In this document: positions 8,016-15,358 of the stretch, in pieces
Numbering within the stretch: the stretch's first letter is position 1
Layout of the letters: the number at the start of each line of letters is the position of its first letter
From: Bacteroides sp.
GTDB taxonomy: Bacteria > Bacteroidota > Bacteroidia > Bacteroidales > Bacteroidaceae
Length of the DNA stretch: 64,000 nucleotides
Reading direction: 5' to 3'
Assembly (NCBI GenBank): GCA_019414665.1
Contig: DXLO01000007.1
Location: forward strand, 1 to 64,000
The notes under the pieces: model-generated
Told to the model about the DNA's origin: nothing
The model's database searches: none
Seen by the model: the letters and a program-made list of their open reading frames with translations, nothing else
Translations under genes and position numbers: made by a program

Positions 8016-8942
8016 TTAATTTTTCGTCAACTTGTTTTCCTTTTTTAATTGATTAACTATTCCGTCAAGTGTTCCATTGATAAATCCACCACTTTTCGGC
8101 GTACTATACAGTTTGGCTATCTCCACATATTCATTCAATGAAACATTGATTGGAATATTCGGGAAACTCAAGATTTCAGCAAGCGCAATCTGCATAATAA
8201 TAACATCCATTACAGCAACGCGATCCAAATCCCAGTTCTTAGAGTTCTCACTGATAAGGTGACGATAGTAGTCTGCATTCAAAATAGAACGACGGAACAA
8301 ACGACGTGCAAAATCCTGATCTTCCTCATCCTTGAATTCCGGAAGCAATTCCTGCTTATCTCCGTTTTTCGGATCAAAACGCTTGATTGTTTTCAGTACA
8401 AAAGTATCAATAATCTCTTTGTCATCGTTCCAATAAAGACTCTGGTCTTCCAATACAGCATCAAGCTTTTCGTTATTGAAGACAATTCTTTTATAAATTT
8501 TTCTCCAAAGTTCCCGGTCCTCTTCGTAAGATGACGTTTCACTTGCCATATATTCCTTATATATATCGCTCTGCAAAATCTGTTCGTAAAAGCCCTTTAC
8601 GAAATCTGTTTCATTTTCCCAAGTTTTCTTCTGGGTACTAGCAAATTCATTCAACTGACGGTTTACTTCCAGCTGAGCAATGAAACGGTTGTCAACAAAC
8701 TTTGTGTTGGGATTCAAATCTTCCTTTGTCGGCGCTAATTTGTGCTTTGCCGCATCCAGCTGCTTGCTGGCATAACGTGTAACCTCCACCATTAGAAGCA
8801 GGAGATAGTTATACAAATCATACGCCTTGGATAAACTGAAGAATAACTCCTTTTCTGCAGTATCCAAATTCTTTCCACCGTTCTGATAATAAGCATAGAT
8901 AATCTGAACTACCTTAAGACGAATAAGAACTCTGTTAATCAT
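8016..8942 (-). CDS. nusB: Transcription antitermination factor NusB (long Bacteroidota form)
   Basis: NusB, with NusE/S10, supports antitermination of rRNA operons. The start MINRVLIRLKVVQIIYAYYQ resembles the NusB N-terminal helix. The C-terminal third (DLDRVAVMDVIIMQIALAEI and NVSLNEYVEIAKLYSTPKSG) is the clear NusB core. At 308 residues it is about twice the usual 140, with the extra sequence between these blocks, as in other Bacteroidota. I chose the ATG at 8942 rather than one 51 nt upstream because the -7 box at 8971-8978 would lie inside the longer reading frame. Confidence 0.92.
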   Translation of the reverse strand: MINRVLIRLKVVQIIYAYYQNGGKNLDTAEKELFFSLSKAYDLYNYLLLLMVEVTRYASKQLDAAKHKLAPTKEDLNPNTKFVDNRFIAQLEVNRQLNEFASTQKKTWENETDFVKGFYEQILQSDIYKEYMASETSSYEEDRELWRKIYKRIVFNNEKLDAVLEDQSLYWNDDKEIIDTFVLKTIKRFDPKNGDKQELLPEFKDEEDQDFARRLFRRSILNADYYRHLISENSKNWDLDRVAVMDVIIMQIALAEILSFPNIPINVSLNEYVEIAKLYSTPKSGGFINGTLDGIVNQLKKENKLTKN

Positions 8943-8970
8943 ACTATAGTTTAAATACAATTTCGAGTTG

Positions 8971-9003
8971 CAAAAATAACTATTTTCCAGCATTCAAAGC
9001 AAA
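8971..9003 (-). promoter_or_regulatory. nusB promoter
   Basis: Minus-strand TATTTTTG (8971-8978) with TTTG (9000-9003) 21 bp upstream. It sets the nusB start at 8942. Confidence 0.45.
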
Positions 9004-9116
9004 TATAATACGCTTTTTTACACAAAAAAATTATCTAAACGCAATTTTGAGAGGCAGTTCTTTTGTATATTTCAAAAAAATCATCAAATTTGAAGCGATT
9101 TTATAACATACAAATT

Positions 9117-9509
9117 ATGGAAGACTTGAAAAGAAATACAGCAACAGACGTAGACAAAGAAATTGTTTTTTCTAAAGCCATTAAGGCAGGAAAGCGTATT
9201 TACTATCTGGACGTAAAGAAAAACAGAAAAGGAGAAATGTTTCTTGCCATAACAGAAAGCAAGAAAGTAGTGTCGGCCGAGGGAAGTTCTCCTCAAGTCA
9301 GCTTCGAGAAGCATAAAATATTTTTATACAAGGAAGACTTCGAGAAGTTCTTAACCGGGCTTCAGGAAACTATTCAGTATATAGAATGTGAACAGGGTTC
9401 GATAGCCGGAGAAAGCCATGTAGCTGATACAACAGATGCTTCTCAATTTTCCAATGTATCTAGCGAACACTTGCAGTCAGATGAAATAAAGATAGACATA
9501 GATTTCTAA
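9117..9509 (+). CDS. PUR-domain single-stranded nucleic-acid-binding protein (DUF3276)
   Basis: A 130-residue protein of the DUF3276/PUR-alpha-like family, found in Bacteroidota and spirochetes. Borrelia and eukaryotic relatives bind single-stranded DNA or RNA. The PUR repeat spans about residues 14-85: KEIVFSKAIKAGKRIYYLDV, then KNRKGEMFLAITESKK, then HKIFLYKEDFEKF. An acidic, low-complexity tail follows. The ATG at 9117 is chosen because the family starts with MEDLKRN; the in-frame ATG at 9063 would add 18 unrelated residues. It is monocistronic, ending at the strong hairpin 9537-9600. Confidence 0.85.
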   Translation: MEDLKRNTATDVDKEIVFSKAIKAGKRIYYLDVKKNRKGEMFLAITESKKVVSAEGSSPQVSFEKHKIFLYKEDFEKFLTGLQETIQYIECEQGSIAGESHVADTTDASQFSNVSSEHLQSDEIKIDIDF

Positions 9510-9536
9510 TAAATACGGAAAACGCTTTCCGATAAT

Positions 9537-9600
9537 AAAGCTATATCAAAATAGGGCAACAGACACATACGTCAATCTATTTTGATATAGCTTTATTTTT
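9537..9600 (+). terminator. Terminator of the PUR-domain gene
   Basis: An 18-bp perfect stem (9537-9554 with 9577-9594) with a 22-nt loop, followed by ATTTTT. It lies against the 3' end of the convergent SDR gene. Confidence 0.85.
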
Positions 9601-10361
9601 TACACATTACGGTGACAGACTGTTCCGTTAGCCTGATAAGTAGGCATAACCAGCACTTCGGCTATCTGTACATGTGCCGGAGCAGAAGCTGCGTAATACA
9701 CCACCTCAGCAATATCATCCCCTGTAAGCGGACGTATACCTTTATATACAGCATCGGCTTTACTTTTATCTCCCCGGAATCGTACGACAGAAAAATTTGT
9801 TTCTACAAGCCCCGGCTTAATATTTGTTACTCGCAGAGGTGTATCAACAAGGTCTATTCTCAGTCCGTCGGACAATGCTTTGACTGCTGCTTTCGTTGCA
9901 CAATACACACTTCCACCTGCATAGGCTGCATCACCTGCTACCGAACCTATATTAATAATGTGTCCGCACTGACGCTCTACCATTCCCGGAACTACCATCC
10001 GAGTCATTGCCAGCAATCCCTTTATATTGGTATCGATCACCACATCCCATTCATCAAGCGATCCTTCATGTTCCTTATCAAGCCCGATTACCAGTCCCGC
10101 ATTATTAATCAGCACATCAATATTCTTCCATTCCTCTTGGAGAGAGTCAAGAGCTAGCTTCATCGCCTCACGGTCGCGCACATCGAAAGGCAAGGTAAGC
10201 ACTTCGCACCCTGACAAAACAAGTTCCCGCTTCAGCGCTTCCAGCTTTTCTACATTTCTTCCGTTCAATATCAACCTGCATCCTGCTGAAGTAAATTTAC
10301 GCGCACACCCCTCTCCTATGCCACTTGTAGCACCTGTAATAAATATTGTCTTTCCTTTCAT
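9600..10361 (-). CDS. SDR family NAD(P)-dependent oxidoreductase (YdfG-like)
   Basis: A 253-residue classical short-chain dehydrogenase. The cofactor motif TGATSGIGEG is at residues 9-18, then NNAGLVIG in the middle. The catalytic Ser is in NIGSVAG, and the Tyr/Lys pair in YCATK. NIKPGLVETNF is typical of the YdfG group, which oxidises serine, 3-hydroxy acids or related compounds with NADP. RN at 36-37 after the second beta strand favours NADP, but the substrate is not readable. The gene converges on the PUR-domain gene and appears monocistronic. Confidence 0.88.
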   Translation of the reverse strand: MKGKTIFITGATSGIGEGCARKFTSAGCRLILNGRNVEKLEALKRELVLSGCEVLTLPFDVRDREAMKLALDSLQEEWKNIDVLINNAGLVIGLDKEHEGSLDEWDVVIDTNIKGLLAMTRMVVPGMVERQCGHIINIGSVAGDAAYAGGSVYCATKAAVKALSDGLRIDLVDTPLRVTNIKPGLVETNFSVVRFRGDKSKADAVYKGIRPLTGDDIAEVVYYAASAPAHVQIAEVLVMPTYQANGTVCHRNV

Positions 10362-10571
10362 AAAACCAAAATATATTTAGGTATTATACCAATCATTATC
10401 ATTCGCAAAAATATAAAAGTTATTGTTTCGAAGAATTTGTTTTATATCGAAAACTAACATTCACACATTTACCAGAAAAATATTCTGACATTTTTTAGAC
10501 AAACATTGGCTTCATTACCATTCATTTCCAACAGATTTTTATCAGAAAAGGTTAAAAAGCTTCATACACAT

Positions 10572-10602
10572 TTTGCAAACTCAAAGATTATCACTACCTT
10601 TG
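10572..10602 (+). promoter_or_regulatory. rplY operon promoter
   Basis: TTTG (10572-10575) and TACCTTTG (10595-10602), spacer 19 bp. Predicted start near 10606, leaving a roughly 99-nt leader. Confidence 0.6.
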
Positions 10603-10619
10603 TACCGCTTTTTTAAGCT

Positions 10620-10647
10620 CATCGTGTGATATACCACATCGTGTGAT
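10620..10647 (+). repeat. Direct repeat CATCGTGTGAT in the rplY leader
   Basis: Two identical 11-mers at 10620-10630 and 10637-10647. Each contains CATCGTGTG, which can pair partly with CCACA between them. A regulatory role for L25 is only a guess. Confidence 0.45.
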
Positions 10648-10704
10648 GGCGAATTAAGCAACAAAAACAACTTAATTTAGAGTAACACAAAAAATTTTCA
10701 AACA

Positions 10705-11301
10705 ATGAAATCAATCGAAATTAAAGGTTCTTTGAGAACTGAAACAGGAAAGAAAGCTGCTCATAGCTTGCGTCAGAACAATGGTGTTCCTTGCGTATTG
10801 TACGGAATGCAGAAAGACGAAAACGGAAACCAAGTCGCAACTCACTTCACTGTAACTGTTGACGGTTTGCGTAAGTTGGTATACACACCGCATATCTACG
10901 TAGTAGACTTGAACATCGACGGTAAGATAGTAAACGCTATCATGAAAGATATTCAGTTCCACCCTGTAACAGATGCTATCCTGCACGTTGACTTCTTGCA
11001 GATCAACGAAGAAAACCCAATCGTAATGGAAGTTCCTGTACAGTTGGAAGGTTTGGCAGAAGGTGTGAAAGCCGGTGGTAAATTGGCTCTTCAGACCCGT
11101 AAGCTGAAAGTGAAAGCTCTTTACAACTTGATTCCAGAACGTCTTGTTGTAAACGTAACTAACTTGGGTCTGGGTAAGACTATCAAAGTTGGTGAATTGA
11201 ACTACGAAGGTCTGACTTTGCTGAATGCAAAAGAAGCTGTTGTTTGTGCAGTTAAATTGACTCGTGCTGCTCGTGGTGCTCAGGCTGCTGCAGGTAAATA
11301 A
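10705..11301 (+). CDS. rplY: 50S ribosomal protein L25/general stress protein Ctc
   Basis: It binds 5S rRNA. The 198-residue protein is the two-domain TL5/CTC form: an N-terminal L25 domain (about 1-92, MKSIEIKGSLRTETGKKAAH, PCVLYGMQKDENG) and a C-terminal beta domain (about 93-190, PIVMEVPVQLEGLAEGVKAG). The alanine-rich tail (ARGAQAAAGK) is common in Bacteroidota. It leads an operon with pth and the S4-domain gene, all translation quality-control functions. Confidence 0.97.
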   Translation: MKSIEIKGSLRTETGKKAAHSLRQNNGVPCVLYGMQKDENGNQVATHFTVTVDGLRKLVYTPHIYVVDLNIDGKIVNAIMKDIQFHPVTDAILHVDFLQINEENPIVMEVPVQLEGLAEGVKAGGKLALQTRKLKVKALYNLIPERLVVNVTNLGLGKTIKVGELNYEGLTLLNAKEAVVCAVKLTRAARGAQAAAGK

Positions 11302-11341
11302 TCTGATTTAACAATCTGACAAACAACAAAAATCCCTTTCA

Positions 11342-11905
11342 ATGAAATATTTGATTGTAGGGCTGGGCAACATTGGTGCTGAATACCATGAAACCCGCCA
11401 CAACATAGGATTTATGGTATTGGACGCCCTTGCAAAGGCGTCCAATATTGTTTTCAAGGACGGACGATACGGAGCAACTGCAACACTCTCGCTCAAGGGT
11501 AAACAGCTTATTTTATTGAAGCCTTCTACTTATATGAACCTGAGTGGAAACGCTGTACGATATTGGATGCAGCAGGAAAAAATTCCGTTGGAAAATGTAC
11601 TTATCGTTGTAGACGACCTTGCACTCCCATCCGGAAGCTTGCGCTTAAAAGGTAAAGGAAGCGATGCGGGACACAACGGATTGAAACATATAGCTGCAAC
11701 CCTTGGTACACAAAACTATGCCCGTCTGCGCTTCGGTATCGGAAATGAATTTCCCAAAGGAGGACAGATAGACTATGTTCTGGGTAAATTCAATGATGAC
11801 GACATGAAACTGATGCCCGAACGTCTTGAAACTGCGGCTGAGATTATCAAGAGCTTTTGTCTTGCCGGACTGAACATTACCATGAATCAGTTTAATAACA
11901 AATAA
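11342..11905 (+). CDS. pth: Peptidyl-tRNA hydrolase
   Basis: It releases peptides from peptidyl-tRNA that drops off ribosomes. The 187-residue protein has [21 protein letters not shown] at the start (given here as two motifs, GLGNIG and ETRHNIG), the second holding the catalytic His near residue 20. It also has [10 protein letters not shown] with the substrate-binding Asn, [13 protein letters not shown], and GHNGLKHI. All family signatures are intact. It sits 40 bp after rplY and 8 bp before the S4-domain gene, the common rplY-pth arrangement. Confidence 0.97.
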   Translation: MKYLIVGLGNIGAEYHETRHNIGFMVLDALAKASNIVFKDGRYGATATLSLKGKQLILLKPSTYMNLSGNAVRYWMQQEKIPLENVLIVVDDLALPSGSLRLKGKGSDAGHNGLKHIAATLGTQNYARLRFGIGNEFPKGGQIDYVLGKFNDDDMKLMPERLETAAEIIKSFCLAGLNITMNQFNNK

Positions 11906-11913
11906 AAAGCAAT

Positions 11914-12339
11914 ATGGCTGAAGCAAGAATTGACAAATGGATGTGGGCTGCCCGCATATTCAAGACTCGCACCATTGCTGCCGAGGCTTGTAAAAAGGGC
12001 AGAATATGTATCAATGGTGCCCAGGCCAAACCTGCACGAATGATAAAGCCGGGTGATGTAATCCAAGTGAAGAAACCACCTATTACCTACTCGTTTAAGG
12101 TATTGCAGGCTATAGAAAAACGCGTAGGAGCGAAGCTGGTTCCTGAAATCATGGAAAACGTTACCACTCCCGACCAATACGAACTATTGGAAATGAGTAA
12201 AATCAGTGGTTTCGTGAATCGTGCAAAAGGTACGGGACGTCCCACCAAAAAAGACCGACGAGATCTGGATGAGTTCTTTACTCCCGAATATCTCGATGAT
12301 TTTGATTTTGACTTCGATGATAATGAAGATGAAGAATAA
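11914..12339 (+). CDS. S4-domain RNA-binding protein (HslR/RqcP-like)
   Basis: A 141-residue protein with an N-terminal S4 domain (about 1-65): RIDKWMWAARIFKTRTIAAE, GRICINGAQAKPARMIKPGD. The family includes Hsp15/HslR, which binds 50S subunits carrying stranded peptidyl-tRNA, and RqcP of ribosome-associated quality control. Being directly downstream of pth supports that role. The C-terminus is strongly acidic with repeated Phe-Asp (residues about 128-141), a tail often found in Bacteroidota members. The ATG lies 8 bp past the pth stop. The operon ends at the hairpin 12343-12390. Confidence 0.88.
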   Translation: MAEARIDKWMWAARIFKTRTIAAEACKKGRICINGAQAKPARMIKPGDVIQVKKPPITYSFKVLQAIEKRVGAKLVPEIMENVTTPDQYELLEMSKISGFVNRAKGTGRPTKKDRRDLDEFFTPEYLDDFDFDFDDNEDEE

Positions 12340-12342
12340 GCA

Positions 12343-12390
12343 AAACCGGATACGGATCATGCATATCTTATGCTATCCCGTATCCGGTTT
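12343..12390. terminator. Bidirectional terminator between the S4 gene and the HIT gene
   Basis: A 13-bp stem, AAACCGGATACGG (12343-12355) with CCGTATCCGGTTT (12378-12390), followed by CTTTATTT rightward. It separates convergent genes. Confidence 0.75.
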
Positions 12391-12405
12391 CTTTATTTGA
12401 TAAAA

Positions 12406-12831
12406 TTATAAGTTAGCCTTAATTGCGTCAATCAGTTCCTGATATTCAGCATCACTCAAATAAACTTTACCCGGATTCATCTGGAATGTACCTCCGTAAT
12501 CGGGACCGTCTACATACTTCGGAGCCAAATGGAAATGTAAGTGAGAAAGTTTGTCACTATAAGCTCCGTAATTAATCTTTTCCGGATGAAATGCCTTGTC
12601 CATTGCACGAGTCACACGTACAACATCTGCCATAAAAGCATTTCTTTCTTCATCACTCAGTTCATTCAAGTCATTTACATGATCTTTATAAGCAACCAGA
12701 CAACGACCTCTGTAAGTCTGTTCTTTAAAAAGGAATACACGTGAAACACTCAGTTGAGCGATTTCAATCATTAAATTATGCAATGTTTCATTGTTCTGAC
12801 AATACAAACATTCTTTCGGATCACTTTTCAT
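12406..12831 (-). CDS. HIT family nucleotide hydrolase
   Basis: A 141-residue histidine-triad protein. The triad HLHFH lies in SHLHFHLAPKYVDG (residues about 95-108), with the central His as nucleophile for cleaving dinucleoside polyphosphates or adenylated compounds. A CxxC near the N-terminus (ECLYCQ) could bind zinc with a downstream His, as in Hint-type proteins. The in vivo substrate is unknown. It follows the antiporter gene by 36 bp on the same strand, so read-through is possible. Its 3' end is protected by the hairpin at 12343-12390. Confidence 0.88.
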   Translation of the reverse strand: MKSDPKECLYCQNNETLHNLMIEIAQLSVSRVFLFKEQTYRGRCLVAYKDHVNDLNELSDEERNAFMADVVRVTRAMDKAFHPEKINYGAYSDKLSHLHFHLAPKYVDGPDYGGTFQMNPGKVYLSDAEYQELIDAIKANL

Positions 12832-12867
12832 AATAACTTTATATTTAATAAATTATAATAACTGCTT

Positions 12868-15126
12868 TCAACAACAATAGGCAAACAACTGGTTCAGGTC
12901 GTCTTCCTCCCCTACTACCCAAACCACATCATCCTCTTTTAGAGGCATATACACCTGAGGAGTACGCAATACATCTTCTCCAGCCGATTCTATACCTACT
13001 ACCAGACAATGATATTTATTACGTATGCCACACTCTATAATACTATGTCCGACGAAAGGTGAATCTTTAGCGACAACAAACTGCTTCAGCTTCATCTCAT
13101 GCTTTCCAAAATCTTCATCGTCGTAAGTATGTATTGCCTTCTCGGCTACCGATGCAAAAAGCGACAACTGTTCATCTGTTCCGATAACCTGAATCAAATC
13201 ATTTGGGAAAATACAAGTATTTCCATCAGGAATGTTCAGCCTATGCTTTCCTCTGATAATAGATGCTACATGCACATCATACTTTTTACCTAAATCAAGT
13301 TCTCTCAATGTTTTTCCGGCCCATGCAGATTCCGCAGGAATCAAAAAGTCACTTAAGTGAAGGTCACGGTCGAGCAATCTTCCAGCATACTCAGGTTGCT
13401 TTTCTCCCAAATACTCCTGCTGGATTTCCTTATAATGCAAATTCCGGACAAACGTACGTTCCAGCACAATTGACTGCTTTTTAAGGAAACGAGATAAAAT
13501 CATAGCACAAACTACAATAATAGCTATACCAACCATCAATGCAGCCGAAGCACGGAACAGGTTTTCAATTATAAATACAATAAAGCCTATAGCTATCACA
13601 ATACGAAGCAGAATAATTGAAATAAGCGGAGCATGATTAAACCGGCTGTCCGACCACAACGACTTAAATTCTTCCGAACGGTTTTTCTTCATAATCATGG
13701 CGCGCAAGAAAGGAGCTATAGCAGCAATCGTTAGAGCTGCACCCAATATCCGTCCCCATAAATCTCCCAACATGTCTGTAGCCAATGGTACAATAAAATG
13801 CAAGAACAATGCTGTAACAGCTATCGAAAGCACAGCGTAAATCAAGACTATGCGGATAATAGCTATAACCAGCTTCTTCCAGTTGTTGCTATGGTTAGCC
13901 ACCGAGGCTCCCGACGAGTATCTGTCCAGCAACCGACGCCAACGGGATGGCATATATTTATCTATCACATTATATGCCGGTACTGCAAGACGAATCATAT
14001 AAGGAGTAAGGAATGTAGTAATTACCGAAACAGCCACTACTATAGGGTAAAGAAAATGACTTGTTACTTTCAGGCTTACTCCAAGTGAAGCTATGATAAA
14101 TGCAAACTCACCAATCTGTGTCAGACTGAAACCACATTGCATAGCCGTTTTCAGCGGTTGTCCGGAAAGCAATACACCAGTAGTTCCGAAAATAGTCTGT
14201 CCCAGCAAAACAGCAAGAACGATAACAAGAATCTGATACTTATACTCTACAATCATCGCTGGATCGACCATCATACCTACAGATACAAAGAATATAGCTC
14301 CAAACAAATCTTTCACAGGTGAAACCAGTTTTCCTATATGCTCCGACTCGATTGTTTCCGATAAAATAGATCCCATGATAAAAGCACCAAAAGCAGGAGA
14401 AAAACCAACAAGAGCTGCCAGATAAACCATTCCAAAACAGAGTGCCAGCGACACTATCAGCAAGGTTTCGTCGCTCATCAGTTTACGAACCCGTTTCAGG
14501 AAAAGCGGAATTCCATAAATTCCCACTACAAACCAAAGAGTCAGGAAAAACAGCAGTTTCAATATACTATATACCATCTCTCCCCCTTCGAAGTTCTGGC
14601 TCACTGCCATAGTAGACAGCATAACCATCAGGACAATGGCAAGAATATCTTCCAGAATCAAGATACTCAAAACCAAACCAGCAAAACGTTGCTGCCGGAG
14701 TCCCATATCATCAAATGCCTTATAGATAATAGTGGTAGATGACATGGCAAGCATACCACCCAAATAGATACAATCCATACGATTCCAGCCAAAAGTCCAA
14801 CCGACGAAGACTCCTACCAGAATCATACAAAAGATAATGGTACAGGCAGATATTACAGCAGAGCCTCCCACTTTCATCAGCTTTTTGAAACTGAACTCCA
14901 GTCCCAATGCAAACAAAAGAAAGATTACACCAATCTCCGACCAGATATGAATACTGGCAGAATCAACAACCGAAGGAGTAAACTTAAAATGTGGGGTACA
15001 GATAAAGCCGGCAACAATATACCCCAGTACCAGAGGTTGCTTCAGCTTTTTAAATATAAGCGTCATGATACCGGCACAAATCAGAATCAGTGCCAAATCG
15101 CTTATTAATGGAGTTAATTGGGACAT
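12868..15126 (-). CDS. Kef-type cation:proton antiporter (CPA2) with RCK_C domains
   Basis: A 752-residue inner-membrane protein. Residues about 1-385 form the 12-13 helix Na+/H+ exchanger core (FALGLEFSFKKL, FSPAFGAFIMGS, SLTQIGEFAFIIASLGVS). About 420-540 adds further hydrophobic helices. About 575-750 holds two TrkA-C/RCK_C-like regulatory modules (DFLIPAESAWAGKTLRELDL; VAKDSPFVGHSI). There is no Rossmann RCK_N domain as in KefB/C, so NAD or glutathione gating is not expected. It likely exchanges K+ or Na+ for H+. The -7 box TATTTTTG at 15155-15162 drives it, divergent from topB. Confidence 0.9.
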   Translation of the reverse strand: MSQLTPLISDLALILICAGIMTLIFKKLKQPLVLGYIVAGFICTPHFKFTPSVVDSASIHIWSEIGVIFLLFALGLEFSFKKLMKVGGSAVISACTIIFCMILVGVFVGWTFGWNRMDCIYLGGMLAMSSTTIIYKAFDDMGLRQQRFAGLVLSILILEDILAIVLMVMLSTMAVSQNFEGGEMVYSILKLLFFLTLWFVVGIYGIPLFLKRVRKLMSDETLLIVSLALCFGMVYLAALVGFSPAFGAFIMGSILSETIESEHIGKLVSPVKDLFGAIFFVSVGMMVDPAMIVEYKYQILVIVLAVLLGQTIFGTTGVLLSGQPLKTAMQCGFSLTQIGEFAFIIASLGVSLKVTSHFLYPIVVAVSVITTFLTPYMIRLAVPAYNVIDKYMPSRWRRLLDRYSSGASVANHSNNWKKLVIAIIRIVLIYAVLSIAVTALFLHFIVPLATDMLGDLWGRILGAALTIAAIAPFLRAMIMKKNRSEEFKSLWSDSRFNHAPLISIILLRIVIAIGFIVFIIENLFRASAALMVGIAIIVVCAMILSRFLKKQSIVLERTFVRNLHYKEIQQEYLGEKQPEYAGRLLDRDLHLSDFLIPAESAWAGKTLRELDLGKKYDVHVASIIRGKHRLNIPDGNTCIFPNDLIQVIGTDEQLSLFASVAEKAIHTYDDEDFGKHEMKLKQFVVAKDSPFVGHSIIECGIRNKYHCLVVGIESAGEDVLRTPQVYMPLKEDDVVWVVGEEDDLNQLFAYCC

Positions 15127-15154
15127 TTGTAACTACATTTTATAATTATTGCCG

Positions 15155-15162
15155 CAAAAATA
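15155..15162 (-). promoter_or_regulatory. Antiporter promoter (-7 box)
   Basis: Minus-strand TATTTTTG 29 nt before the ATG. No clear -33 element. Confidence 0.4.
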
Positions 15163-15315
15163 AGTAATAATTTTAAAGTTGCGTCGCCAGAAAGCAAGTT
15201 ATTTCCTTTCGGATAAGAAAACCTTCCAAAAAGATTTTTTTATACTTACAGAGGGTATGAAGAGGATAAATTACGAATTGAAGCAACGGACAATTACTAT
15301 ATGAGTATTTTTGAC

Positions 15316-15323
15316 TAACTTTG
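15316..15323 (+). promoter_or_regulatory. topB promoter (-7 box)
   Basis: TAACTTTG, 35 nt before the topB ATG. No clear TTG at 19-20 bp upstream. Confidence 0.45.
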
Positions 15324-15358
15324 CCCGACAATAATCATAATATTATCAGAAAGGAAAG

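Larger units (their letters stand above)
10362..10704 (+). other. Intergenic region between the SDR gene and rplY
   Basis: A 343-bp AT-rich gap between divergent genes. It holds a possible leftward -7 box (minus-strand TATTTTTG, 10406-10413) for the SDR gene, the rplY promoter (10572-10602) and the rplY leader with a repeated 11-mer. I see no gene or tRNA in it. Confidence 0.6.
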
